DNA from: Planctomycetota bacterium
Lineage (GTDB): Bacteria; Planctomycetota; Planctomycetia; Pirellulales; Pirellulaceae
Direction of reading: 5' to 3'
DNA: 64,000 nucleotides
Assembly (NCBI GenBank): GCA_017303505.1
Contig: JAFLCP010000010.1
Coordinates: 1 to 64,000 of the forward strand
Shown: positions 56,859 to 64,000 of the stretch, piece by piece
Position numbering within the stretch: the stretch's first letter is position 1
Layout: every line of letters starts with the position of its first letter
Made by a program: the position numbers and the translations under genes
Notes under the pieces: generated by a model
Told to the model about the DNA's origin: nothing
The model's input: only the letters and a program-made list of their open reading frames with translations
The model's database searches: none

Positions 56859-58052
56859 TTACCCTCTAATCGCCCAACGAATCACGTCCAACCAGGACGG
56901 CTCTTTTCCATACAACATGATGCCTGCAGCGAAAATGCGGCCAGCTGCTAATCGCAGAATATAAATGCCGACAAACAAGAACAACAAACTCGCGGCGATT
57001 TCCCACCAGGCTACTTCACCCAGAAACAAGCGGATGGGCATTGCCGTGGAAGATGTGCCTGGCAATACGCTCAGGACACGCATCGCGTTTCCATCAGGTT
57101 GTGGAATGGCTAGAAAGCCGGCGGCGATGGGGAGCATTGGCAAGAACAGTAAACTGCTCTTAGCTGAGGTGTTAGGGTCATTGATGATCGAAGAGACCGC
57201 GGCAAAGAAGCAGTTCCAAAAAATCGCCCCGCCCAAGAACAGGAGTGCCAGTAAGGGAAAGAGATCCCAACGCGTCAGCGAATCGGGCATTCCCACACCA
57301 TAGCCTGCTAACCATACAACTCCGTATATCAGAATACCTCCCACGAGTAATGTGGCGACAGAAGCAAAAGCGGCAGCGGTCAAGCCAATCAACTTTCCAT
57401 CGATCCATGCTTGGGGCGATATGGCGCTAACGACTTGCTCGGTGATTCGCTGTTGCTTCTCACCCGTAATTCCGACCATAAAGAAGGACAAGCCAAGAAA
57501 GTTGACAATTACCATAAAACTTCCCATGCCGATGGCAACGCCGCGATCCGCTAATGAAATAGTGTTCGGCATCGTCGTTGTAATCTTGATGGCTTGTGGA
57601 GCAAGGAACTGTTGAAATTGCTCCGGCGTTATGGATGCTTTGTCGATCACGCGACTGGTGCGTTGCGCATTTAGGGCAGTTTGCAAATCATTGACCCAGC
57701 GAGGTTGTTGGCGGACGATCAATTCAACATCATTCTCGCTCGAATTTGTTTTGTTTTCGGTGATAACGAGAATGCCATCGATGGACCGTTGGTCTAGTTT
57801 TGTGCGAAGTTGTTCGAGCGTCTCTGTGGTAGGCCGTAGCTGAATCTTGGATTTCTCAGGGAGCTCTAACGGTTGATTCGAGCCGACCACCACAAGTTCA
57901 ACCGCTTTACTGCTGCTCGCGAACTTGACGACACCAAAACCTAATACCGAAGAGACCAATAAGCTCACGATGCCGATCAGTTGATCCCGCCATTTGAAGA
58001 AACGGAAGAATTCCCATCGGGCTACGGTACATATACTTGGGTTCATTTCCAT
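56859..58052 (-). CDS. ABC-2 permease (NatB-like)
   Basis: 397 residues: MEMNPSICTVARWEFFRFFK (the VARWEFxRF start of this group), a first span, then a large outside domain (about 45-175, with QQPRWVNDLQTALNAQRTSR), and five further spans (MGSFMVIVNFLGLSFFMVGI, AAFASVATLLVGGILIYGVV, LALLFLGGAIFWNCFFAAVS). GEKQQRITEQVVSAISPQAW is the usual cytosolic linker. NatB-like exporters move sodium in a few cases; other substrates are equally possible. It shares an operon with the ATPase (70 bases upstream). Confidence 0.88.
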   Translation of the reverse strand: MEMNPSICTVARWEFFRFFKWRDQLIGIVSLLVSSVLGFGVVKFASSSKAVELVVVGSNQPLELPEKSKIQLRPTTETLEQLRTKLDQRSIDGILVITENKTNSSENDVELIVRQQPRWVNDLQTALNAQRTSRVIDKASITPEQFQQFLAPQAIKITTTMPNTISLADRGVAIGMGSFMVIVNFLGLSFFMVGITGEKQQRITEQVVSAISPQAWIDGKLIGLTAAAFASVATLLVGGILIYGVVWLAGYGVGMPDSLTRWDLFPLLALLFLGGAIFWNCFFAAVSSIINDPNTSAKSSLLFLPMLPIAAGFLAIPQPDGNAMRVLSVLPGTSSTAMPIRLFLGEVAWWEIAASLLFLFVGIYILRLAAGRIFAAGIMLYGKEPSWLDVIRWAIRG

Positions 58053-58121
58053 GTCCTGGTGATGGCACTATCTGAGCGGCGACGGATTAATTGTTGTGCA
58101 GGAAAGGTGATGAAAGAAGCT

Positions 58122-59084
58122 TCATACGTCTGAGGGCTCTTTCTGAGGGAGACCGTCATTAGCAACTCGCAAATAGATTTCGTGAAGGGATGTCGAGCTA
58201 CTTTGGAAAGTCCGAATTGCACCCCATTGTTGCAATTTGTTCAACCATTCGAGCTGTTTCTGGTTGGGACCAAATTGCATGGCGATAAGATTGGGCTGTT
58301 CCAACAGGAGGCCACGCACGTCACCATGTGCTTGTATTTCCGTGAGCAAATTAGCAGCGATAGGTTGTTCAAATTCGACGCGCAACGTTTTGCCGCCATG
58401 TTCGCCATGGCAAATTTCTTCTACAGTTCCGCTTAGAACCTTTTGTCCTTTGGCGATGATCATGACGTGGTCTGCGAGCCGTTCAATCAAGTTGAGTTGA
58501 TGGGCACTGAGTAGCACCGTCGTACCCTCCGCTCGAATCTCGCGGATAAGATTTACCATCAGTTCTTGATTGATCGGGTCGAGGCCCGAAAACGGTTCAT
58601 CTAAAACCAAAAGAGCAGGGCGGTGAAGCACCGCGCTCGCAATCTGAACCTTTTGTTGATTTCCTTTGCTCAATGTTTCCAGCTTGCTTTTGGCATATTG
58701 TGTCAGACCGAGTCGTTCGATCCACAATTGCGAGACTCTTTTTGATTCGGTGCGGTTCAGGCCGCGCAGGCCAGCGAAGTATTCGAGAGTCGCAGCAACG
58801 GGTTGGTCTTTATAGAGCCCACGATCTTCAGGCAAGTAGCCGATCTTGGCTCGATCCAGTGGAACTGTTGCTCCGGAGCTATTCCGCCAGACAAAGGTGC
58901 CTTCGTCTGGCGGGAGCATGCCGATCAGCATTCGGACCAAGGTGGATTTACCAGCACCATTGGGACCGAGCAAAGAGAAGATCTGTTGTGGAAGTACCTC
59001 AAAGGATATCCGCTGTACGGCTCGAATAGAACCGAACGATTTACCAACTCCCTCAGCAGATACAAGCGGCTGTGATTTATTCAT
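58122..59084 (-). CDS. ABC transporter ATPase (NatA-like)
   Basis: 320 residues from ATG 59084, which overlaps the upstream gene's stop (GAATGAATAA); an open frame running on to 59351 is inside that gene and is not used. Walker A LLGPNGAGKSTLVRML, Q-loop GYLPEDRGLY, signature LSKGNQQKVQ, Walker B LLVLDEPFSGLDP, H-loop VLLSAHQLN. C-terminal accessory domain. Works with the NatB-like permease. Confidence 0.93.
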   Translation of the reverse strand: MNKSQPLVSAEGVGKSFGSIRAVQRISFEVLPQQIFSLLGPNGAGKSTLVRMLIGMLPPDEGTFVWRNSSGATVPLDRAKIGYLPEDRGLYKDQPVAATLEYFAGLRGLNRTESKRVSQLWIERLGLTQYAKSKLETLSKGNQQKVQIASAVLHRPALLVLDEPFSGLDPINQELMVNLIREIRAEGTTVLLSAHQLNLIERLADHVMIIAKGQKVLSGTVEEICHGEHGGKTLRVEFEQPIAANLLTEIQAHGDVRGLLLEQPNLIAMQFGPNQKQLEWLNKLQQWGAIRTFQSSSTSLHEIYLRVANDGLPQKEPSDV

Positions 59085-60129
59085 TCGTTGGTGCAAGAAA
59101 CTTGAAGAGTGGTGCCGGTTTAAAACCTTTGGTTTGGTCACCAGCAAGATCGGGATTACCATCCAGTTGGAGTTTGCGCGGGCCGGAGCCTTCACTGAAA
59201 TCCAGTTCGCTGAATTTTGTCCAAACGATGCTTGGACTATTGGTGTCTTGGTAGTAGTAGACTTTGTTCTTCTGGTCGCTAACGGTAAGCCAGAGTGTAT
59301 CGGCAATATTCGGCTTGCCTGGGATTTTGATGCCAATCGGTACGCTGACATTGCGCATGATGCTAAAGACGGTGGCTACGGCGCGACGAGGGTCTGCTGT
59401 CTGTGTGGCTTCGTTGATGTAATAGGAGAGTCGCGCAAATCGGTCGGTAGGACGGTTCGTTCCTGGCAGCATCACATCTCCACCAATGGCCTTCCAGTAA
59501 TTGGCGAGTGGTATTTGCTCACTGAAAATCGGCGAGTTGGTCATGACTTGATATTGCTTGCCATGGTGAATGGTTAGTTTGCCCTCGACGTACTCGAAGA
59601 TCGCCGAGTCGCCTGAGGCGTCCGAGATGGAGAGGTGAACGGTGCCCGGTTCACCGGTTGGTGCTAGGATGGGCACCATGCGGAACTCCTCTTTACGTAA
59701 GCCTTCTACTGCTTCGGCTGTGGTGGCGTAATTGTCGAGTACATACTGCGCCCAAGCAGAGATTGGCAAAGTGGGACGTTTGTCGTCGGCTTTGGCAACA
59801 GGATACTTGGATTCGGCCAAGTAGAGCATGTTGGCTACAAGTCCTTTTTCGTTCATGCCGTCAGCGGTAGCACCTTCATAGATGGTAACAGCCACGCTCC
59901 CATATTTACTCTTCCAGTTGAGAGGTGTTTTGGTGTTGCTGGTGCGTTCCAGTCCACGTGGATACAGCCACATGTTGGTATCCATATCCGATACGAACCA
60001 ATCCATAGTTCTACCCGTGATGGTTTGGCCCTCTTTGCCGAAATAGACCGCACGTGAGCAAGCATCGGAATTGGCTGGAGTGAGCATGAGAGCTGAGAGA
60101 AGTGTGGCGGTGAGAAAACGCTTTTTCAT
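59077..60129 (-). CDS. Exported linear-amide C-N hydrolase (choloylglycine hydrolase family)
   Basis: 350 residues. Signal peptide MKKRFLTATLLSALMLTPAN, then SDACSRAVYFGKEGQ: the Cys at position 24 is the expected N-terminal nucleophile after cleavage. Other family residues: TGRTMDWFV (R/D), ATADGMNEKGLVANMLYLAE, and VMTNSPIFSEQIPLANYWKA with DRFARLSYYI (Asn and Arg). This is the penicillin-V acylase/bile-salt hydrolase/N-acyl-homoserine-lactone acylase family; the true amide is unknown. It is the first gene of an operon with the NatAB-like exporter (overlap of 8 bases). Confidence 0.92.
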   Translation of the reverse strand: MKKRFLTATLLSALMLTPANSDACSRAVYFGKEGQTITGRTMDWFVSDMDTNMWLYPRGLERTSNTKTPLNWKSKYGSVAVTIYEGATADGMNEKGLVANMLYLAESKYPVAKADDKRPTLPISAWAQYVLDNYATTAEAVEGLRKEEFRMVPILAPTGEPGTVHLSISDASGDSAIFEYVEGKLTIHHGKQYQVMTNSPIFSEQIPLANYWKAIGGDVMLPGTNRPTDRFARLSYYINEATQTADPRRAVATVFSIMRNVSVPIGIKIPGKPNIADTLWLTVSDQKNKVYYYQDTNSPSIVWTKFSELDFSEGSGPRKLQLDGNPDLAGDQTKGFKPAPLFKFLAPTNE

Positions 60130-60336
60130 GGTGTATTCCTAGAGAAGATGTACAAAAAGAGCCAAAGCACGGCGCCAGTTCATTTCGCTGTTGTGTTCGA
60201 TGAAACAGCCTATTATAGCAGTTCGTAAAGGAGCTGGTGATAATAATCATGTTGTGGGCTGAGTGAAGTTTCCTTTAATTCCGTTCATCAATCGGACCGA
60301 GTATCGCAGTCTCAGGCATAGCCATCATTGAAGGTC

Positions 60337-63165
60337 CTAGTGGGCCGTTTCTATGGGCTGTGTCAATCGTTTAAGTTCTTCTCCCGTAAGGGCTCGATCA
60401 AAAACGGCGACTCCGCCGATCCAGCCTGTGAACCCAACGCTACGCGAACTGTGAATGACTCGACCTATCGTAAAAGGGCCACCGCTTCTGGCGTCCTGGG
60501 GAGCATATAGGTCATGCGGATACCACCAAGGATTCAGCCGCAAAGCCACGAGTTCACGCGAAACTTCCTTTCCCTCCTGAATCGTCACTTCCACCTTGGT
60601 GTAAGGGTATTCTCGAAGTTCAACCCGTGTTCCGGCAGAGTCTTTGATGATCTTGGTGCTTAATGGGCTGATCTCGGGTGGGTTGTAGTACTGGTCCTTG
60701 GGAAACGCTTCCTCTTCACCCGGTTGCATACCTGGAAGTTGAGCATAATGACCCTGCATGTAAGCGTTGTAGGCAGATGAGATCAGTTTGTCGCCTTTGG
60801 GATTGTCGAGCCAGCGATCCCCCGCTTCTCCATTGAGCCAGCCTGTCAGTTCATCCTTTTGATGGTCGAATGTCATGGCGAAACAATGCCAGGACTTATC
60901 GAGCACATCAGCCGCAGAGTCCGCAGGGATAGCGAGCGATTGTGTCAGTGAGTTGCATTTGTGCAGGGCGTATTTGTTGAGGAAGGAACTGGCTCCATTT
61001 TCGGAAACATGACCGCAGGCGCTTCCTTCTTTGTTCAGACCAGCAAAAAGGGCATACTGCCGTTGGCCTCGTTCGACTTTTGCGATGCTTGCTGTTTCTG
61101 TTTGCTTGAGATCGGTTCCCTCATGCCAAATTCCCGCCAGTGCATGATTACCACTTTCCCGTATAGCCCACACGACTACCGTCACGGACTTACCGGCCCC
61201 CTTGATGTCGAGCGGTGTGTCATGCAATCGCGAGCGAGGAACATAGAGGAATGGGCGAAAGTCGGGATCGGATTCCTTGACGATTCGAATTGCATTACCG
61301 AATGGCCCGCGACCCAGCATCGGAAAATCTGCGTAGGTTGCTTCTCGCCCTTTTCCCCAATAGTCCTTGGTATAGTTTGCTGCATCAAGTGGGTAGTTCG
61401 TTGGTGAGTCGTTGGGGACATGCGCAACGAATCGTCGTTCCCCATCCGGCTCGCGCTTAACAAAATCCCAAAAGGCAACTAGATTTGGAATATTCTTGAC
61501 TGCGTTGACGTTTTCCTGATTTGATGAATCAGCGCTAGATTCTAACCCTTCATTGTCATGAATGGAAACCCGCGTGCAACCAAGTGGCTCACGAATCGTT
61601 CTCACTGGGCCATCAAAGGTATTGTTGACGACTTGGATCGATTCGCCCCCTGGAGCAAACGTAATTGCGTGGGCTGCATTTGGCCCGCTGACAAAAACAT
61701 TGCCTTCCACAATCACATTCCGATACAAACCGTTGGGTTCGTAGGCAGTAAAATAGAGTTCAGGGTACTGTTCGTAGTTTCCGGTTGTGAAAGTGCGTCG
61801 ACCGAATCTTGGATCTGGCTGACATTTCGTCGTATTGTTAACGAAGATGTTGTTCGACAACACAAAATTGCGAGGTTGATTGATCCAGGAGCCACGTCCC
61901 CCTCCTCGAAAAGTATTGCCCGAGATTACGACATCTTCGCAAGATTTCTCGACACTGATAACGCGCGAACCATTGGTGCCATCGACAGTGTTCCCAGTGA
62001 TGGTCGCATTTTTGCAAAACTCTGCCAGGAAAAATGCTCCCATTCGTGAGCCTGTAATGTGATTGCCCTGGAACACGATACCATCGCATTTCTGAATGTG
62101 CATGGTGTCGCCTAATGCGCTAAGGCGACAGCCTTTGACGATTACATTTTTACAACCAACCAGATCGAAAGCCCCTTTGCCCGGACCGCTTCCTTTGGGG
62201 GCGTATAACGCCAAGTGGCTTTGGAACATGTTGGTGATTAGTTTTGTTTCTGCCCCGGCACTTTCATTGAACTTGATCGCAGGTCCAGCAACGGTCTCCG
62301 AGATACGAATAAAGTCTGGTTGGCTCTCTACCACAAAATACTGACGGCCTTTGGTAAGCTTCTTCGGTAGGTTTGCCCCGAAGAAGCAAATCGAGTCGTA
62401 ACCTCGATCGGCCTCTGCACCTTCTCGTTTTATGGAGACAGGGAGTTGCGGTTGATTCTCAAAGAACACTCGATCATCGTTGGCTTCCATTCGAACATTA
62501 TTTCGCACTAGATCGTGGCGAAAGTACTGGTGCGCCATAGCGCGTTGGGCTGCATCGAATTCTTCCGGCCACACCATGATCTGCCACAGAAAGCCATAAT
62601 CCCACATGAACTTTCCGGTTCGCTCCAGCGTGCAATTCTCGATTGATACATTTTGAGCATACGTTTCGACTTCTCGTTCGCTTCCTGACTTGAGAGCCCC
62701 CGAAACAGTAACGGCTGCTCCGGCTAAACCATTACTGGATATGTCGCGGAATGATAAATTGCTTGTCGTCCCATCAGCGGTGGTTGTGATAACGATAGCT
62801 CGGGTATTGGCATTGGGGGGCCATGAATTATCCGAACGCGCTGGGTCGAAAACATTGCCTTCGAAGTGTCCACCGTGCCACTGGAAATTCTGAAGGTTCT
62901 CACCGCGGAACAGAACAACTTGAGCTTGGTCTTCAAGGGTTTGTGGAAGAATGAAGCGAGCGCCTTCCGCCTTAACAGTTAGGTTCGACTTTAGTTGAAT
63001 CGGGCTCTTGCCGTCGAGCGGATAATCGCCCGGAGGAATCGTTAAAATTGAATGCGGTTTCGCTTGCTGGAAGAGTTTGTCAAGTTGTCGAGGTTCGTCT
63101 CCATGAGCTATGACAGAGCTGATGCACACGAAGAGTATGCTGAGGCAGGAGAAGCGAAGGCGCAT
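60337..63165 (-). CDS. Large exported right-handed beta-helix protein with LamG-like region
   Basis: 942 residues from ATG 63165 (an ATG at 63180 is possible), with a signal peptide cut near VIAHGDEP. Parallel beta-helix repeats at about 30-560: HSILTIPPGDYPLDGKSPIQ, LKSNLTVKAEGARFILPQ, NVIVKGCRLSALGDTMHIQK, CDGIVFQGNHITGSRMGAFF, NATITGNTVDGTNGS, CEDVVISGNTFRGGGRGSWI, FVLSNNIFVNN. From about 580 a concanavalin-like domain (LVAFWDFVKREPDGERRF, VAVWAIRESG-like VTVVVWAIRESGNHALAG, WHCFAMTFDHQKDELTGWLN, GWIGGVAVFDRALTGEELKR), typical of planctomycete polysaccharide-active or binding proteins. Catalytic residues are not evident. Confidence 0.86.
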   Translation of the reverse strand: MRLRFSCLSILFVCISSVIAHGDEPRQLDKLFQQAKPHSILTIPPGDYPLDGKSPIQLKSNLTVKAEGARFILPQTLEDQAQVVLFRGENLQNFQWHGGHFEGNVFDPARSDNSWPPNANTRAIVITTTADGTTSNLSFRDISSNGLAGAAVTVSGALKSGSEREVETYAQNVSIENCTLERTGKFMWDYGFLWQIMVWPEEFDAAQRAMAHQYFRHDLVRNNVRMEANDDRVFFENQPQLPVSIKREGAEADRGYDSICFFGANLPKKLTKGRQYFVVESQPDFIRISETVAGPAIKFNESAGAETKLITNMFQSHLALYAPKGSGPGKGAFDLVGCKNVIVKGCRLSALGDTMHIQKCDGIVFQGNHITGSRMGAFFLAEFCKNATITGNTVDGTNGSRVISVEKSCEDVVISGNTFRGGGRGSWINQPRNFVLSNNIFVNNTTKCQPDPRFGRRTFTTGNYEQYPELYFTAYEPNGLYRNVIVEGNVFVSGPNAAHAITFAPGGESIQVVNNTFDGPVRTIREPLGCTRVSIHDNEGLESSADSSNQENVNAVKNIPNLVAFWDFVKREPDGERRFVAHVPNDSPTNYPLDAANYTKDYWGKGREATYADFPMLGRGPFGNAIRIVKESDPDFRPFLYVPRSRLHDTPLDIKGAGKSVTVVVWAIRESGNHALAGIWHEGTDLKQTETASIAKVERGQRQYALFAGLNKEGSACGHVSENGASSFLNKYALHKCNSLTQSLAIPADSAADVLDKSWHCFAMTFDHQKDELTGWLNGEAGDRWLDNPKGDKLISSAYNAYMQGHYAQLPGMQPGEEEAFPKDQYYNPPEISPLSTKIIKDSAGTRVELREYPYTKVEVTIQEGKEVSRELVALRLNPWWYPHDLYAPQDARSGGPFTIGRVIHSSRSVGFTGWIGGVAVFDRALTGEELKRLTQPIETAH

Positions 63166-63180
63166 ATCAAGACGTTCCAT

Positions 63181-64000
63181 TACGAAGTGTGTTGTTGCGA
63201 TTGCCCGTTGAATGAGCTAGATCTCACGTGGGCTAGCCGCAAAACGTATGTTGCTGGTAACAAGTGAAGCAGACAAATTCGACCTGTTGAAAATCAACTT
63301 GTTGAATGACAAGTCGCTTGTTCCGTAGGATTAGAGTATATAATGCCGAGCCATGAATTCAAATCAGACCGTGCGTTATAAACCGAGCCATTCTCTTTGT
63401 TCTCGAGCGATTTGATTTGTCTTCGACGCGGTGAATTATGGGCGATGGCTAGCGATTGCAAGATCGTTCTTTTGCGGGCAGACATATTCAAGTACGGCGA
63501 TGATTCATAACTAAAGAACTAACTCCGCTCAGCGACGTACAGATTTAGGTGATCAAGGCGTCCATTGAAAGACGCGCCCACGAGCTCGAGGAAGCCTATA
63601 TGAATGTACTCATTCAGGCAGGACCTGTTTTTCAATGCGCAGATGCAATGAAGAAATCGATCGATGAAATTTTAGAGGCCCTGCGAGCAGACCATTTTGC
63701 GAAGGCAGCCGGCTGAGGTTATCGCGAATTTGCTGCTAACTTCATCTGGATGCAGCATTGTTTGGGAGGATTGAATGATGCAGCGATGGAGTGCTCAGAT
63801 ACAGTATCATTGGTCGACATGGATTGTCATTTGGCGTTTGAGCAAGTTTATCCAATGGTGAACGAGTATTTTGCGAGCCTGCGGGGCTCGCGTTGAATCA
63901 CCGGTTTTAGGGATCAAAAATCCCCTTCGCGAGAAGTCTATCAACCATTTATTTGACGTAGGACAAAACGCACGGGCTGTGTTACAAGTTCCGCCACCTT
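63181..64000. other. Right end: gene-poor, one interrupted small frame
   Basis: No full gene. 63549-63896 (+) is one frame, GTG start, that reads ELEEAYMNVLIQAGPVFQ to AKAAG, a TGA at 63714-63716, then GYREFAANFIWMQHCLGGLN to FASLRGSR and a stop. Both halves look protein-like, so this could be a decayed small helical protein, but I recognise no family. Confidence 0.35.

Noticed and set aside
59085..59351. Longer N-terminus for the ABC ATPase
   Set aside because: The added 89 codons lie inside the upstream amide hydrolase gene; the family start fits ATG 59084.

Overview
The window looks like a chromosome segment of a planctomycete (Pirellulales-like). I infer this from the gene repertoire, not from a marker gene: four ECF sigma systems, a very long Ser/Thr kinase with TPRs, PQQ and TolB-like propellers, a large secreted beta-helix protein, EF-hand and HEAT-repeat exported proteins, and REP/RAYT elements. 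Genes lie on both strands in short operons, many with 4-base ATGA overlaps.

Left end (1-7006, minus strand). This is the most unusual part. A Ro60/TROVE gene runs off the left edge. Upstream of it is an array of 33 tRNA genes interleaved with five candidate Y RNAs, each recognisable by a long closing helix and a shared motif (GCC, then GG-A-TACAT, then TTCG). Two of these Y RNAs (995-1108 and 2675-2826) carry a convincing tRNA-mimic module: a T arm, an acceptor-like helix closed by a GCAA tetraloop and a D arm, in circularly permuted order, as in the YrlA family. A third (2523-2667) is a degenerate version, and two (796-885 and 1154-1227) lack the module. The array also holds an HNH endonuclease, two four-helix-bundle (23S intervening-sequence-like) genes and many inverted-repeat spacers. 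The tRNAs cover 18 amino acids (no Trp or Tyr). Many lack U8, and all three tRNA-Leu have short variable loops. A rod-like structured RNA with its own terminator precedes the array.

7.3-24.7 kb. Exported proteins (serine hydrolase, EF-hand, amidohydrolase, TolB-like propeller, esterase-nuclease fusion, HEAT protein), an ECF/anti-sigma/CnrX-like trio, a decayed ABC transporter, an XRE regulator with a clear promoter and operator, and an ankyrin protein.

24.8-45.5 kb. An unknown gene, KptA (tRNA 2'-phosphotransferase), a PQQ propeller protein, an AbiE-like pair whose toxin-like gene has an in-frame TAG, a PhyH dioxygenase, a PhoD-like phosphatase, the TPR kinase, Pth2, an AraC regulator and small metabolic genes, then an ECF sigma factor and a HEATH-motif secreted metallopeptidase.

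45.8-64 kb. Lipoprotein MsrA, two ECF operons, a serine hydrolase, an IS200-like RAYT with REP palindromes, a GntR-ABC-permease-thioredoxin operon with a well-formed promoter and operator, a 156-bp tandem repeat, an amide hydrolase-ABC exporter operon and a 942-residue beta-helix protein. The last 0.8 kb has no convincing gene.
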